Under the pieces are notes generated by a model, which saw only the letters and a program-made list of their open reading frames with translations, was not told the origin of the DNA and ran no database searches. A stretch of DNA of 7,513 bases from Candidatus Poribacteria bacterium (GTDB lineage: Bacteria; Poribacteria; WGA-4E; WGA-3G): NCBI GenBank assembly GCA_009845505.1, contig VXZL01000121.1, positions 1 through 7,513 on the forward strand, written 5' to 3'. This document shows, one piece after another, positions 1 through 5,324 of the stretch. Position 1 is the stretch's first letter. Every line of letters starts with the position of its first letter. The position numbers and the translations under genes were made by a program.

Positions 1-65
1 CCTAGAAGGTTTCTCTTGAATTGAATTGAACTTGTAGTGTTGATAGATAAATTGGTTCTTTAGTA

Positions 66-440
66 CTAAGGAAATTCTATTCCTTGTTTTCGGCACATCT
101 TGCGGATCTTGTTAATCGCGCCGCCTATCTGCTTCCCGTTTCGTGTGATACCAAAGAGGTGTTGACTGACGACACGCCGGGAGATGCCGAGGATAGAACC
201 AATCTCTTCTTGGGTTTTGCCCTGGTAGAAGTAGAGTTGGACGCACTCGGCTTGGCGGTGCGTTAGATCGTTTACAATAATTTGATGGATCTGTTCTAAG
301 ACCGCTTGACGTTTGAGACGACGGGCTATTATATATCCGTTATCAGGTGCTTGATACCAAAGACAATCTTCTGTCGTAAACTCATCGAAATATTCCGGTG
401 GGACCGGAATTTCCCAAAATTCAGGATTAAATTTGGGCAT
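66..440 (-). CDS. Sigma-70 region 4-like helix-turn-helix protein
   Basis: A 124-residue predicted DNA-binding protein. Residues 59-97 match the sigma-70 region 4 pattern: LTHRQAECVQLYF forms the first helices, KTQEEIGSIL (75-84) the positioning helix, GIS (85-87) the turn and RRVVSQHLFG (88-97) the recognition helix. A basic tail follows (NKIRKMCRKQG). Region 2, which binds core polymerase and the -10 element, is absent, so this is not a complete sigma factor. A transcriptional regulator or phage-type sigma-like activator is more likely. The N-terminal 45 residues are acidic and aromatic and match nothing I recognise. The ATG at 440 is preceded by GAGGAG about 11 nt upstream, part of which lies in a hairpin. 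The gene is last on its strand in this window. No intrinsic terminator is visible in bases 1-65, which hold only a short TTGAA tandem. HTH call is firm, target unknown. Confidence 0.8.
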   Translation of the reverse strand: MPKFNPEFWEIPVPPEYFDEFTTEDCLWYQAPDNGYIIARRLKRQAVLEQIHQIIVNDLTHRQAECVQLYFYQGKTQEEIGSILGISRRVVSQHLFGITRNGKQIGGAINKIRKMCRKQGIEFP

Positions 441-453
441 AGATAGAGCGACT

Positions 454-467
454 CCTCACGTATGAGG
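454..467 (-). promoter_or_regulatory. Hairpin over the Shine-Dalgarno site of the sigma-like gene
   Basis: On the minus strand CCTCA-TACG-TGAGG forms a 5-bp stem with a 4-base loop. Its 3' arm overlaps the GAGGAG that is the only plausible ribosome-binding site for the ATG at 440. If folded in mRNA it would partly hide the site and lower initiation. Pairing is seen directly; a regulatory role is inferred, and a 5-bp stem is marginally stable. Confidence 0.35.
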
Positions 468-476
468 CGACTGCGC

Positions 477-574
477 CTATGCCATTTCAATCAAAGCGTC
501 GATAATGGGCAGAGGCACCATCGCCCTGGACTGCATGTTTTTAGACGAAGGGTAGCGTGGTTCAAACGTAGCAT
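477..574 (-). pseudogene. Small frameshifted ORF behind a strong Shine-Dalgarno site
   Basis: On the minus strand GGAGGAGG stands 8 nt before an ATG at 574, an ideal arrangement. That frame gives only 27 unremarkable residues (MLRLNHATL..., stop at 491). The frame one base back reads FEPRYPSSKNMQS and ends in a protein-like PLPIIDALIEMA with a TAG at 477-479. Restoring one T in the TTT run after ATGCTACG joins the good start to the good frame and gives a 32-residue peptide beginning MLRFEPRYPSS. The sequence therefore looks like a small gene with a one-base deletion, a read error, or a -1 frameshift site. The second frame also stays open upstream to an ATG at 638 (53 residues) but that start has no ribosome-binding site. 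The stop lies 36 nt before the sigma-like gene, so the two could be translated from one message. Family not recognised. Confidence 0.4.
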
Positions 575-674
575 AATGGTTACCTCCTCCTTTTTGTCTC
601 TCTTTGTAGTTTAGCACGATTGAAAAAATTAACAACATATTGGCAAAGATTACGCTTTGCTAATTGTACGGGAT

Positions 675-683
675 AGTATACCA
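675..683 (-). promoter_or_regulatory. Candidate extended -10 promoter
   Basis: On the minus strand TGG-TATACT is an extended -10 element with 5 of 6 consensus bases at 675-680 and the TG motif at 682-683. No good -35 box stands at the right distance, which is tolerated for extended -10 promoters. It lies downstream of the terminator at 761-793 and about 100 nt before the small ORF at 574, so it could drive that ORF and the sigma-like gene independently. Confidence 0.3.
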
Positions 684-760
684 AAAGATAGAAAAATATG
701 CCATGAAAATTTAGTTCAGTGTGATCTCATTCTATTCTAAAAGCAACGCATAAGAAAAAT

Positions 761-793
761 AAGGGACAGAGGGGTTTCAGCCCCCCGTCCCTT
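761..793 (-). terminator. Intrinsic terminator, minus strand
   Basis: AAGGGAC (761-767) pairs perfectly with GTCCCTT (787-793). The stem continues by G-run to C-run pairing (771-774 with part of 781-786) around the loop TTTCAG. On the minus strand the stem is followed directly by ATTTTTCTTATG, a usable U-tract. The plus strand lacks such a tract, so the direction is minus. It lies between the micro-ORF at 838-870 and the second promoter, the position expected of an attenuator or of the end of a short leader transcript. Confidence 0.6.
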
Positions 794-805
794 TCCAAAG
801 CGTGC

Positions 806-851
806 GACACTCGGTGTCACACCACAAGGGTGTAACACTAAGTGTCACACC
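806..851. repeat. Direct and inverted GTGTCACACC repeats
   Basis: Two 18-base units, GACACTCGGTGTCACACC (806-823) and AACACTAAGTGTCACACC (834-851), are 15/18 identical with a 28-base period. Between them GGGTGTAACAC (828-838) is an inverted relative of the same core, so alternative hairpins can form, and GACAC-TCG-GTGTC is itself a small palindrome. They lie between the micro-ORF start and the terminator. They could be a dimeric repressor operator or competing RNA stems; sequence alone does not separate these. Confidence 0.5.
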
Positions 852-870
852 TCCTCTGGTTTGCTAACAT
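838..870 (-). CDS. Possible leader peptide micro-ORF (10 residues)
   Basis: AAAAAAGGAGG stands 8 nt before an ATG at 870 on the minus strand. The frame encodes MLANQRRCDT then TAG. The strong, well-spaced ribosome-binding site with such a short frame, followed by repeats and an intrinsic terminator about 45 nt on, is the layout of a leader peptide. The TAG overlaps by one base a GTG (838) that opens a 33-residue frame to 737, with AGGAGG 11 nt before it inside the micro-ORF; that second frame runs through the terminator and is probably not a real protein. There is no run of one amino acid of the kind found in classical biosynthetic attenuators. Arg-Arg-Cys is the only feature of note. Translation is an inference from spacing. 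Confidence 0.3.
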   Translation of the reverse strand: MLANQRRCDT

Positions 871-913
871 AATAAATTCCTCCTTTTTTCGCTTGCCACA
901 ATACAGCGGCAAT

Positions 914-943
914 AGGATACCATCGCCATTCAAAAAATGACAA
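914..943 (-). promoter_or_regulatory. Candidate promoter for the leader transcript
   Basis: On the minus strand TTGTCA (938-943) and TATCCT (914-919) are separated by 18 bases, with TGG directly before the -10 box. Each box matches the sigma-70 consensus only in part (5/6 and 4/6). The position, about 45 nt before the micro-ORF ATG, suits a short leader transcript. Confidence 0.3.
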
Positions 944-980
944 CGATTCGTTTATACACATTTTCGGATGCACTTTTGGG

Positions 981-1000
981 TATTTTTTTGAAAAAAAATA
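981..1000. repeat. A/T-only inverted repeat
   Basis: TATTTTTTT and AAAAAAATA face each other around a two-base centre, flanked by GGG on the plus-strand left side and GGG on the right. Such a stem is weak in RNA. The A-tracts could bend DNA or act as an UP-like element for the minus-strand promoter candidate 40 bases away. No firm role. Confidence 0.3.
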
Positions 1001-1020
1001 GGGCTATTTATTCAGGAGAA

Positions 1021-1048
1021 TCGGCGCGGTTAAGAAACCGCGCCTACC
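1021..1048 (+). repeat. Palindromic repeat, GGCGCGGTT stem, TACC tail
   Basis: GGCGCGGTT (1023-1031) and AACCGCGCC (1036-1044) form a perfect 9-bp stem around a 4-base loop, followed by TACC. It is one of eight related elements in the window, all with the tail on the plus strand. It lies in the intergenic space beyond the acetyltransferase stop. Confidence 0.75.
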
Positions 1049-1080
1049 AGAGTAAGATAGCGGAAGAACTAAGTTAAGAA

Positions 1081-1107
1081 GACGAGGTTGATAAACCTCG
1101 CCAGCGG
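1081..1107 (+). repeat. Palindromic repeat, CGAGGTT stem, CCAGCGG tail
   Basis: CGAGGTT (1083-1089) and AACCTCG (1094-1100) form a perfect 7-bp stem around GATA, followed by CCAGCGG. The same tail occurs at 5459-5485. The element starts about 10 bases after the acetyltransferase stop and could stabilise the 3' end of that minus-strand message. The T-rich flank (TCTTCTTAACTT) is weak for a terminator. Confidence 0.75.
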
Positions 1108-1117
1108 TATAGACAAT

Positions 1118-1948
1118 TCAATTTTCCTCATCAAAAAACGCACCAAGCGGGGCACTGAGTCGTGGGGAGGCAGATACCTCGTCTATCGGCGTGTCGCCTT
1201 CCCATTCGCTCCGTTCAATGCCCATGGTGTAGGTCTGTCCTGCAGTATCTGTGTAACCGAGGTAGCGGAACCCTGCATTTTCAAAACATACCAGTGCGGG
1301 TCCGTTGTCAACGGATACTTGTAGCGTGATGTGTTCAGCTCCGAGTTGCTCAAAAGCGTAGTGAGCGGCTTCAACGAGTGTATCTGTGCCATATCCCCGG
1401 GCACGATAATCGGGTCGAATGACGACGAATTTGATGGTAACGGTATCTTCATCGTGCTGGAGAAGGATAAATCCGATGAGAAGTCGGGTCGTACGGAGTT
1501 CAATAGCGAAGGCACGTGTCTGTTCTTGTGCCATCCAACGATGCCAATCCTCAAGAAAGGTTTCAAACGATACTGGCGTTGTATAAAGGTATTTTCTGAT
1601 GGTCGGTCGGCTGATCCACGCCCAAATTTGGCGAAGCTCATTCTCCGTGGTGTGCCGAAAGTGGATGCCCCCACTATGAAGACGTTCGAGTTGGTACAAC
1701 TCGTTGCGCAATCCTTCGAGCTGTGCTGAGTGCATACCGACTTGGGCACCCGCAGCACGAACTTTCTGCTGCTTCGGACGATCTACGAATTGTGCCTGTT
1801 TCACTCGGTTTTCAAAGTACCCAAGTTTCTGTTCGCTTCTCTCAATAATACGCATCAGGTTTTGAATTGCGTTCGCCCATTTCTGAGGATCAGCGTCTAC
1901 GTCGTCGTGTCTTTCGATCGGTTCGTTTCTTATCTGAGTTTCGTTCAT
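1118..1948 (-). CDS. GNAT-family N-acetyltransferase with coiled-coil N-terminus
   Basis: A 276-residue protein. Residues about 95-245 form a GNAT domain that transfers acetyl from acetyl-CoA to an amine. The acetyl-CoA-binding motif A reads VVIRPDYRARGYGTDTL (175-191) with the R-x-x-G-x-G core at 182-187, followed by the motif B region ITLQVSVDNGPALVCFENAGFRYLG (207-231) typical of RimJ/RimL-like members. Residues 27-92 are Glu/Gln/Leu/Arg-rich and probably helical or coiled coil. The C-terminal 25 residues look disordered. The ATG at 1948 is chosen because AAGGA stands 8 nt upstream; the frame stays open further upstream but only as a shadow of rsgA. The first 59 nt overlap the rsgA 3' end, implying coupled translation. 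The substrate, a small molecule or protein N-terminus, is unknown; rsgA and infA nearby make a ribosomal target conceivable but unproven. Confidence 0.82.
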   Translation of the reverse strand: MNETQIRNEPIERHDDVDADPQKWANAIQNLMRIIERSEQKLGYFENRVKQAQFVDRPKQQKVRAAGAQVGMHSAQLEGLRNELYQLERLHSGGIHFRHTTENELRQIWAWISRPTIRKYLYTTPVSFETFLEDWHRWMAQEQTRAFAIELRTTRLLIGFILLQHDEDTVTIKFVVIRPDYRARGYGTDTLVEAAHYAFEQLGAEHITLQVSVDNGPALVCFENAGFRYLGYTDTAGQTYTMGIERSEWEGDTPIDEVSASPRLSAPLGAFFDEEN

Positions 1949-2879
1949 ATCTCCCTTCCTTAAATCCGGAGATCCGGAGATAGCTTTCATATCGGAGAGG
2001 GTTGATGTTCCCTGTTTCGACTGCTCGCTTAACGGCGCAAGCCGGTTCGTGTTGGTGTGTACACGCGGCAAACTTGCACTCCGGTATATAAGTCCGCATC
2101 TCTGGAAAATGGATATCAAGCCCCTGTTCGTCATCGATTTCAAGCAAACCGAGGGTTCGGATGCCCGGTGTATCGGCGACGAAGCCCCCGAATTCGAGCG
2201 GTAAGAGTACGACTTCAGTTGTGGTATGTCGTCCTTTGTGTATGCGGTCATCGACCTCGCCCGTTCGGAGTTGTAGCCCGGGCTGCAATGCATTGAGCAA
2301 CGAAGATTTTCCAACACCTGATGAACCTACAATCGCTGAAATGCTATTTTGCATCACTTCGCGCAATTTGTCAATGCCTATACCGGTCACAGTACTTGTA
2401 TAAACCACTTTATAGCCTAATTCTTCATATAAATTGAGTTCGCGCTGTACATTCTCGAATTTCGCTAAGTCGATTTTGTTAATACAGATGACGGGTTCAA
2501 CATCAGATGCCTCTGCGGTAACGAGGAATCTATCAAGCATGCGAAGTTTGAGGGTAGGATGGCGTGCGGCGAAGATGATGAGTAACATATCGAGGTTGGC
2601 GACGATGATTTGCCGCCAACCGTCCATCCGGGTGCGTCCGAACTGCGTGTCGCGTGGAAGACCTTCCTCGATATATCCGCTCTCTTGTGTAGACGCTGTT
2701 GCCGAGATACGGACCCGATCACCGACAGCGACTAAATCGACATAGGGCATCTCTTTTGTCTCATCAAGTCTCCGTTTTTCATCCTCAATGAGTTGGTGGC
2801 GCAAGACACAGGTATAGCATTGATTGCCGACCTGCACCTCGTATTCGCCACCGCGCGCTTTGATTACAATGCCTTCCAT
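1890..2879 (-). CDS. rsgA: Ribosome small-subunit-dependent GTPase RsgA (YjeQ)
   Basis: A 329-residue circularly permuted GTPase that checks and helps complete maturation of the 30S subunit in the cytoplasm. The order is diagnostic: an N-terminal OB-fold (about 1-75, with VAVGDRVRI), then G4 NKID (134-137), G5 TSTVTG (161-166), P-loop GSSGVGKS (185-192), G2 KGRHTTT (215-221), G3 DTPG (236-239), and a C-terminal zinc domain with ligands C268, C273, H275 and C281. Length is normal for the family. After residue 310 the protein ends in a very basic tail (DKKRTDRKTRRRRR) that overlaps the start of the acetyltransferase gene in another frame; part of this tail may result from the overlap, although basic tails are common in RsgA. 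The ATG at 2879 fits the OB-fold start but lacks a clear Shine-Dalgarno site; a good AAAAAGGAG lies about 60 nt upstream, unlinked to a useful start. infA lies 139 nt upstream on the same strand. Confidence 0.95.
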   Translation of the reverse strand: MEGIVIKARGGEYEVQVGNQCYTCVLRHQLIEDEKRRLDETKEMPYVDLVAVGDRVRISATASTQESGYIEEGLPRDTQFGRTRMDGWRQIIVANLDMLLIIFAARHPTLKLRMLDRFLVTAEASDVEPVICINKIDLAKFENVQRELNLYEELGYKVVYTSTVTGIGIDKLREVMQNSISAIVGSSGVGKSSLLNALQPGLQLRTGEVDDRIHKGRHTTTEVVLLPLEFGGFVADTPGIRTLGLLEIDDEQGLDIHFPEMRTYIPECKFAACTHQHEPACAVKRAVETGNINPLRYESYLRISGFKEGRYERNSDKKRTDRKTRRRRR

Positions 2880-3018
2880 AATTAGGTTTGCCTGTCGGAG
2901 ACGCGTTGCTTATGTGCGCATTAAGAAAAAACAGGCTGTTACTCCTTTTTATACTTGCACGGACGTGATCGCATGAAACGCAGCGTTCTCCAGGAAAGGG
3001 TGTGCGTAGCGGAAGATC

Positions 3019-3285
3019 CTAAGCACCCGGATCCCGCCAAACGATGCGTCCACGCGTGAGATCATACGGAGAAAGCTCAACGGTAACCTGGTCGCCGGGG
3101 AGGACCCAGATTTTGTGCTGCATCAGTTTACCGGCAAGGTAGGCGACCACCTTGTAATCGTTATCCTCTAACTTCACGTGAAAGAGATTGCCGGGTAAAG
3201 ATTCCAACACTGTTCCAAGCACCCGGATAGCTGTATCTTTAGTCATAGTTTCAGAAGTTTCGGGCGTTACGTGTTCATTTTTCAT
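3019..3285 (-). CDS. infA: Translation initiation factor IF-1
   Basis: An 88-residue protein that binds the 30S A site and helps initiator tRNA selection with IF-2 and IF-3. The S1/OB-fold core is clear: [19 protein letters not shown] (22-40), then [39 protein letters not shown], ending with the hallmark GD.VTVE.SPYDL.RGRI. Typical IF-1 has about 72 residues. This one carries about 15 extra N-terminal residues rich in Thr and Glu ([13 protein letters not shown]). The long start at 3285 is favoured because AAAGGAG stands 8 nt upstream; an internal Met at residue 14 would give standard length but has no such site. The gene is first in a minus-strand set with rsgA and the acetyltransferase, and is divergent from the PhyH gene. 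TATTAT just upstream (3303-3308) is a possible -10 box, with no convincing -35. Confidence 0.95.
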   Translation of the reverse strand: MKNEHVTPETSETMTKDTAIRVLGTVLESLPGNLFHVKLEDNDYKVVAYLAGKLMQHKIWVLPGDQVTVELSPYDLTRGRIVWRDPGA

Positions 3286-3370
3286 TTTTCTTTCTCCTTT
3301 TTTGATAATACTTTAGTTACTCTTAACATTAATTTGGATGTACTTTGTTAACGAATTGTTCGGAAAAAAG

Positions 3371-3399
3371 TTGACATAGACATCTGAAAGTTGTAAAAT
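3371..3399 (+). promoter_or_regulatory. Near-consensus sigma-70 promoter for the PhyH gene
   Basis: TTGACA (3371-3376) matches the -35 consensus exactly. After a 17-base spacer TAAAAT (3394-3399) matches the -10 consensus at 5 of 6 bases. Transcription would start near 3406, giving a 5' leader of about 50 nt with an AAAAAGGAG ribosome-binding site 9 nt before the ATG at 3457. It is the strongest promoter signature in the window. Confidence 0.8.
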
Positions 3400-3456
3400 A
3401 CAGAAGTGAAAGATTGAACTTTCCAAGTTTCGCTATAGAAAAAGGAGAAACAGACA

Positions 3457-4260
3457 ATGAGCGAATCCTTACCTCTTGTAGCCTATCCCGACCTCGAGAG
3501 CCAAGTCACAGCAATGGAGGAAGACGGATATGCCTATCTACCGACGGTTATCGAAGGGGCACAACTGGCGGAACTTCGCGCCGCGATGGACAGGTTAACG
3601 GCTATTCCTGAGAGTTTTGATAGGCACGGTACACCAGAAAATGGGAACGGTTTCCTCAACAAACATATTAATAATGCCTTCAATCGCGATCCGGTCTTCC
3701 TACAATATCTCGACATGTCTCCCGTCATTGAGTTAGCAGAGGCAGTGCACGGCGAAGACTGCCATGTCATCGGTATGACAGCATGGGTAACAGGTCCGGG
3801 GCGTCCTGATCAAGGTTTACACACAGATTGGTTGCCGATTCCACTGCCAGCGGATATTTTAGAGGACCCTCGCGTCAAGGTCCCGATTTTCATCACAACT
3901 GCACACTACTATCTGGACGATCTCTACGAAGACCTCGGTCCAACAAAGTTCGTGCCAGGGAGCCATCTTTCTGGACGGCGACCTGATGGCGAAACGGAAT
4001 GGAAAGGGAATCAAGAGAAAAGCATTCTCTGTAATGGTGGTGATGTCGTGCTTTTCCGAAGTGAGGTTTGGCATCGAGGCACAGCGAATCGGAGCGATCA
4101 GACTCGGTATCTCCTACAGGTGCATTACGCGAATCGGATGATAACCCAGAAATTCCCGCCCTATCTGAATCGGTTCCAATTCAACGACAACATTTTGGAA
4201 CTGGCGACGGAACGCCAACAACGCTTAATGGGGAATCACCGTCCGGGTGCTTACGATTAA
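3457..4260 (+). CDS. Phytanoyl-CoA dioxygenase (PhyH) family Fe(II)/2-oxoglutarate oxygenase
   Basis: A 267-residue cytoplasmic protein. PhyH-family enzymes couple decarboxylation of 2-oxoglutarate to hydroxylation of a substrate. The iron-binding triad is complete: H122 and D124 in the HxD motif LHTDW, and H206 in EVWHRGTANRS. R217, eleven residues later (TRYLLQVHY), is placed to hold the 2-oxoglutarate carboxylate. The family signature GPTKFVPGSH is at 161-170 and the double-stranded beta-helix strand NGGDVVLFRSEVWH at 193-206. The N-terminal helix pair (12-50) with GYAYLPTVI is typical. Length is normal. The start is fixed by AAAAAGGAG 9 nt upstream and by the promoter at 3371. The substrate cannot be inferred: members act on phytanoyl-CoA, ectoine, secondary metabolites and phosphonates. 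The EamA transporter lies 69 nt downstream on the same strand, so co-transcription is plausible. Confidence 0.92.
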   Translation: MSESLPLVAYPDLESQVTAMEEDGYAYLPTVIEGAQLAELRAAMDRLTAIPESFDRHGTPENGNGFLNKHINNAFNRDPVFLQYLDMSPVIELAEAVHGEDCHVIGMTAWVTGPGRPDQGLHTDWLPIPLPADILEDPRVKVPIFITTAHYYLDDLYEDLGPTKFVPGSHLSGRRPDGETEWKGNQEKSILCNGGDVVLFRSEVWHRGTANRSDQTRYLLQVHYANRMITQKFPPYLNRFQFNDNILELATERQQRLMGNHRPGAYD

Positions 4261-4264
4261 TGAA

Positions 4265-4290
4265 ATCGGGGTTGCAAACCCCTCCTACTG
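4265..4290 (+). repeat. Palindromic repeat, GGGGTT stem, CCTACTG tail
   Basis: GGGGTT (4268-4273) and AACCCC (4277-4282) form a perfect 6-bp stem around GCA, followed by TCCTACTG. It starts five bases after the PhyH stop. There is no U-tract, so it is not a terminator; it may stabilise the PhyH 3' end in a joint message with the transporter gene. Confidence 0.65.
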
Positions 4291-4329
4291 TAAAAGAACG
4301 GGAACCTCTACTGAGGATATCAGCTTCCT

Positions 4330-5250
4330 TTGAATAAAAAAGAGACTATCGGGACATCGCCAAGACCAACAGTGATTAGTGAGGAGCCGCGGGGGAAGAT
4401 TATCGCCCTCGCTTTGCTCCTCGCATTTCTTTGGGGTGGGAATTCGCCATCAATCAAAGTCGGGCTGCAAGACTTCCCACCCATGGCACTGGCGTTTTTC
4501 CGTTTTGTGATTGGACTGGTTATTATTGGAGGGTGGTCCCTCTTCAGACGTGTCTCGCTTGGTTTACGTCGCGGTGAACTGCCGCGACTGATCCTACTCA
4601 CGACCATTTTCATACTTCAAATTATCACATTGAACACAGGGACACTCTTCACGACGGCATCGCGCTCAACTATCTTCATCAACGTATATCCCTTTTTTAC
4701 AGCAATATTTGCGCATCTCTGGATTCCGGCGGAACGCCTTTCGATTCCAAAGACCTTGGGGATTATCGTTGCCTTCAGTGGTGTTTTTGTAACAGTCGCC
4801 CCGCACCTCGGTGATGGTGAAACGAGTATTCTCGGCGATATCCTTGTACTCATCAGTGGGTGCTTCTTGGGGCTCCGCGTTGTCGTGACAAAACTCCTCG
4901 TCCAATCGATTCATCCGTACCGACTTCTCGTGTGGTATTTAAGTTTGAGTCTTCCGTGTTATGCTGTAATAAGCTTCTTATTTGAACGCGGTGAACCGAT
5001 GCAGCTCACACTTTCAAGTGCTGCTGCGCTCCTGTATCAAGGTGGTGTTATCGCGGGTTTCTGCTTTTTGGCGTGGACATCTATACTTGAGCGATATAGT
5101 GCGAGTAAACTGGTTGTGCTGTTCTTTGCAACGCCTTTGTCGGGAGTGCTGTTTAGTCATCTGGTTTTGGGGGATGAACTGACAATTAGTTTGCTGGGGG
5201 GTGCTGTGCTGGTGGCGGCTGGGATTTATTTGGTGAATATGCGGCAGTGA
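4330..5250 (+). CDS. EamA/DMT-superfamily transporter
   Basis: A 306-residue inner-membrane protein with about ten predicted helices (roughly 24-43, 51-72, 87-104, 108-131, 141-157, 167-189, 198-217, 231-251, 258-279, 284-303), arranged as two EamA repeats. Repeat one shows the family opening LAFLWGGNSPSIKVGL and PPMALAFFRFVIG; repeat two ends with the conserved pattern LVVLFFATPLSGVLFSHLVLGDELTISLLGGAVLVAAGIYL. Members export or import amino acids, sugars, nucleosides and other metabolites; the substrate here is unknown. The frame opens with TTG at 4330, with a modest GAGG 13 nt upstream; a GTG at residue 15 is an alternative start. No ATG occurs before the first helix. It follows the PhyH gene by 69 nt containing one palindromic repeat, and converges on the duplicated-motif gene across a repeat cluster. 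Confidence 0.9.
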   Translation: MNKKETIGTSPRPTVISEEPRGKIIALALLLAFLWGGNSPSIKVGLQDFPPMALAFFRFVIGLVIIGGWSLFRRVSLGLRRGELPRLILLTTIFILQIITLNTGTLFTTASRSTIFINVYPFFTAIFAHLWIPAERLSIPKTLGIIVAFSGVFVTVAPHLGDGETSILGDILVLISGCFLGLRVVVTKLLVQSIHPYRLLVWYLSLSLPCYAVISFLFERGEPMQLTLSSAAALLYQGGVIAGFCFLAWTSILERYSASKLVVLFFATPLSGVLFSHLVLGDELTISLLGGAVLVAAGIYLVNMRQ

Positions 5251-5285
5251 TAAAGTCTTAAGGCGACTCATGCTATAGATATGCT

Positions 5286-5298
5286 GCTCCGCTGGAGC
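5286..5298 (+). repeat. Short hairpin GCTCC-GCT-GGAGC
   Basis: A perfect 5-bp stem with a 3-base loop 36 bases after the transporter stop. No U-tract follows (AAAGAGAGGG), so it is not an intrinsic terminator on the plus strand. It may be part of the neighbouring repeat cluster. Confidence 0.35.
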
Positions 5299-5324
5299 AA
5301 AGAGAGGGTTTGGAACGGTGAGAC

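Larger units (their letters stand above)
441..1117 (-). other. Structured leader/intergenic region upstream of the sigma-like gene
   Basis: A 677-base stretch between the acetyltransferase stop and the sigma-like gene start with no long gene. Read on the minus strand from 1117 down it holds two palindromic repeats (1081-1107, 1021-1048), an A/T inverted repeat (981-1000), a promoter candidate (914-943), a micro-ORF with a strong Shine-Dalgarno site (838-870), GTGTCACACC repeats (806-851), an intrinsic terminator (761-793), a second promoter candidate (675-683), a second strong Shine-Dalgarno site with a broken small ORF (477-574) and a hairpin near the start of the downstream gene (454-467). 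The two Shine-Dalgarno/start modules resemble each other: A-rich, GGAGGA, then ATTATG. The order suggests regulated expression of the sigma-like gene, which is an inference. Confidence 0.5.

Noticed and set aside
15..29. TTGAA tandem repeat after the sigma-like gene
   Set aside because: Only three 5-base units; too short and simple to call functional, and no terminator hairpin is attached.
761..793. Terminator as a plus-strand signal
   Set aside because: No U-tract follows on the plus strand and no plus-strand gene lies upstream; the T-rich tail is on the minus strand.
737..838. 33-residue GTG-start ORF overlapping the micro-ORF stop
   Set aside because: Its coding sequence is mostly made of the inverted repeats and the terminator stem, so the open frame is more likely incidental. 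It is kept only as a possible reinitiation signal.
1331..1963. Plus-strand open frames opposite the acetyltransferase
   Set aside because: They are antisense shadows of a well-supported GNAT domain and have no ribosome-binding sites or recognisable domains.
1949..2317. Upstream extension of the acetyltransferase frame by 123 residues
   Set aside because: It lies wholly within rsgA in another frame, has no domain-like sequence, and the ATG at 1948 has a good ribosome-binding site and matches a natural protein start.
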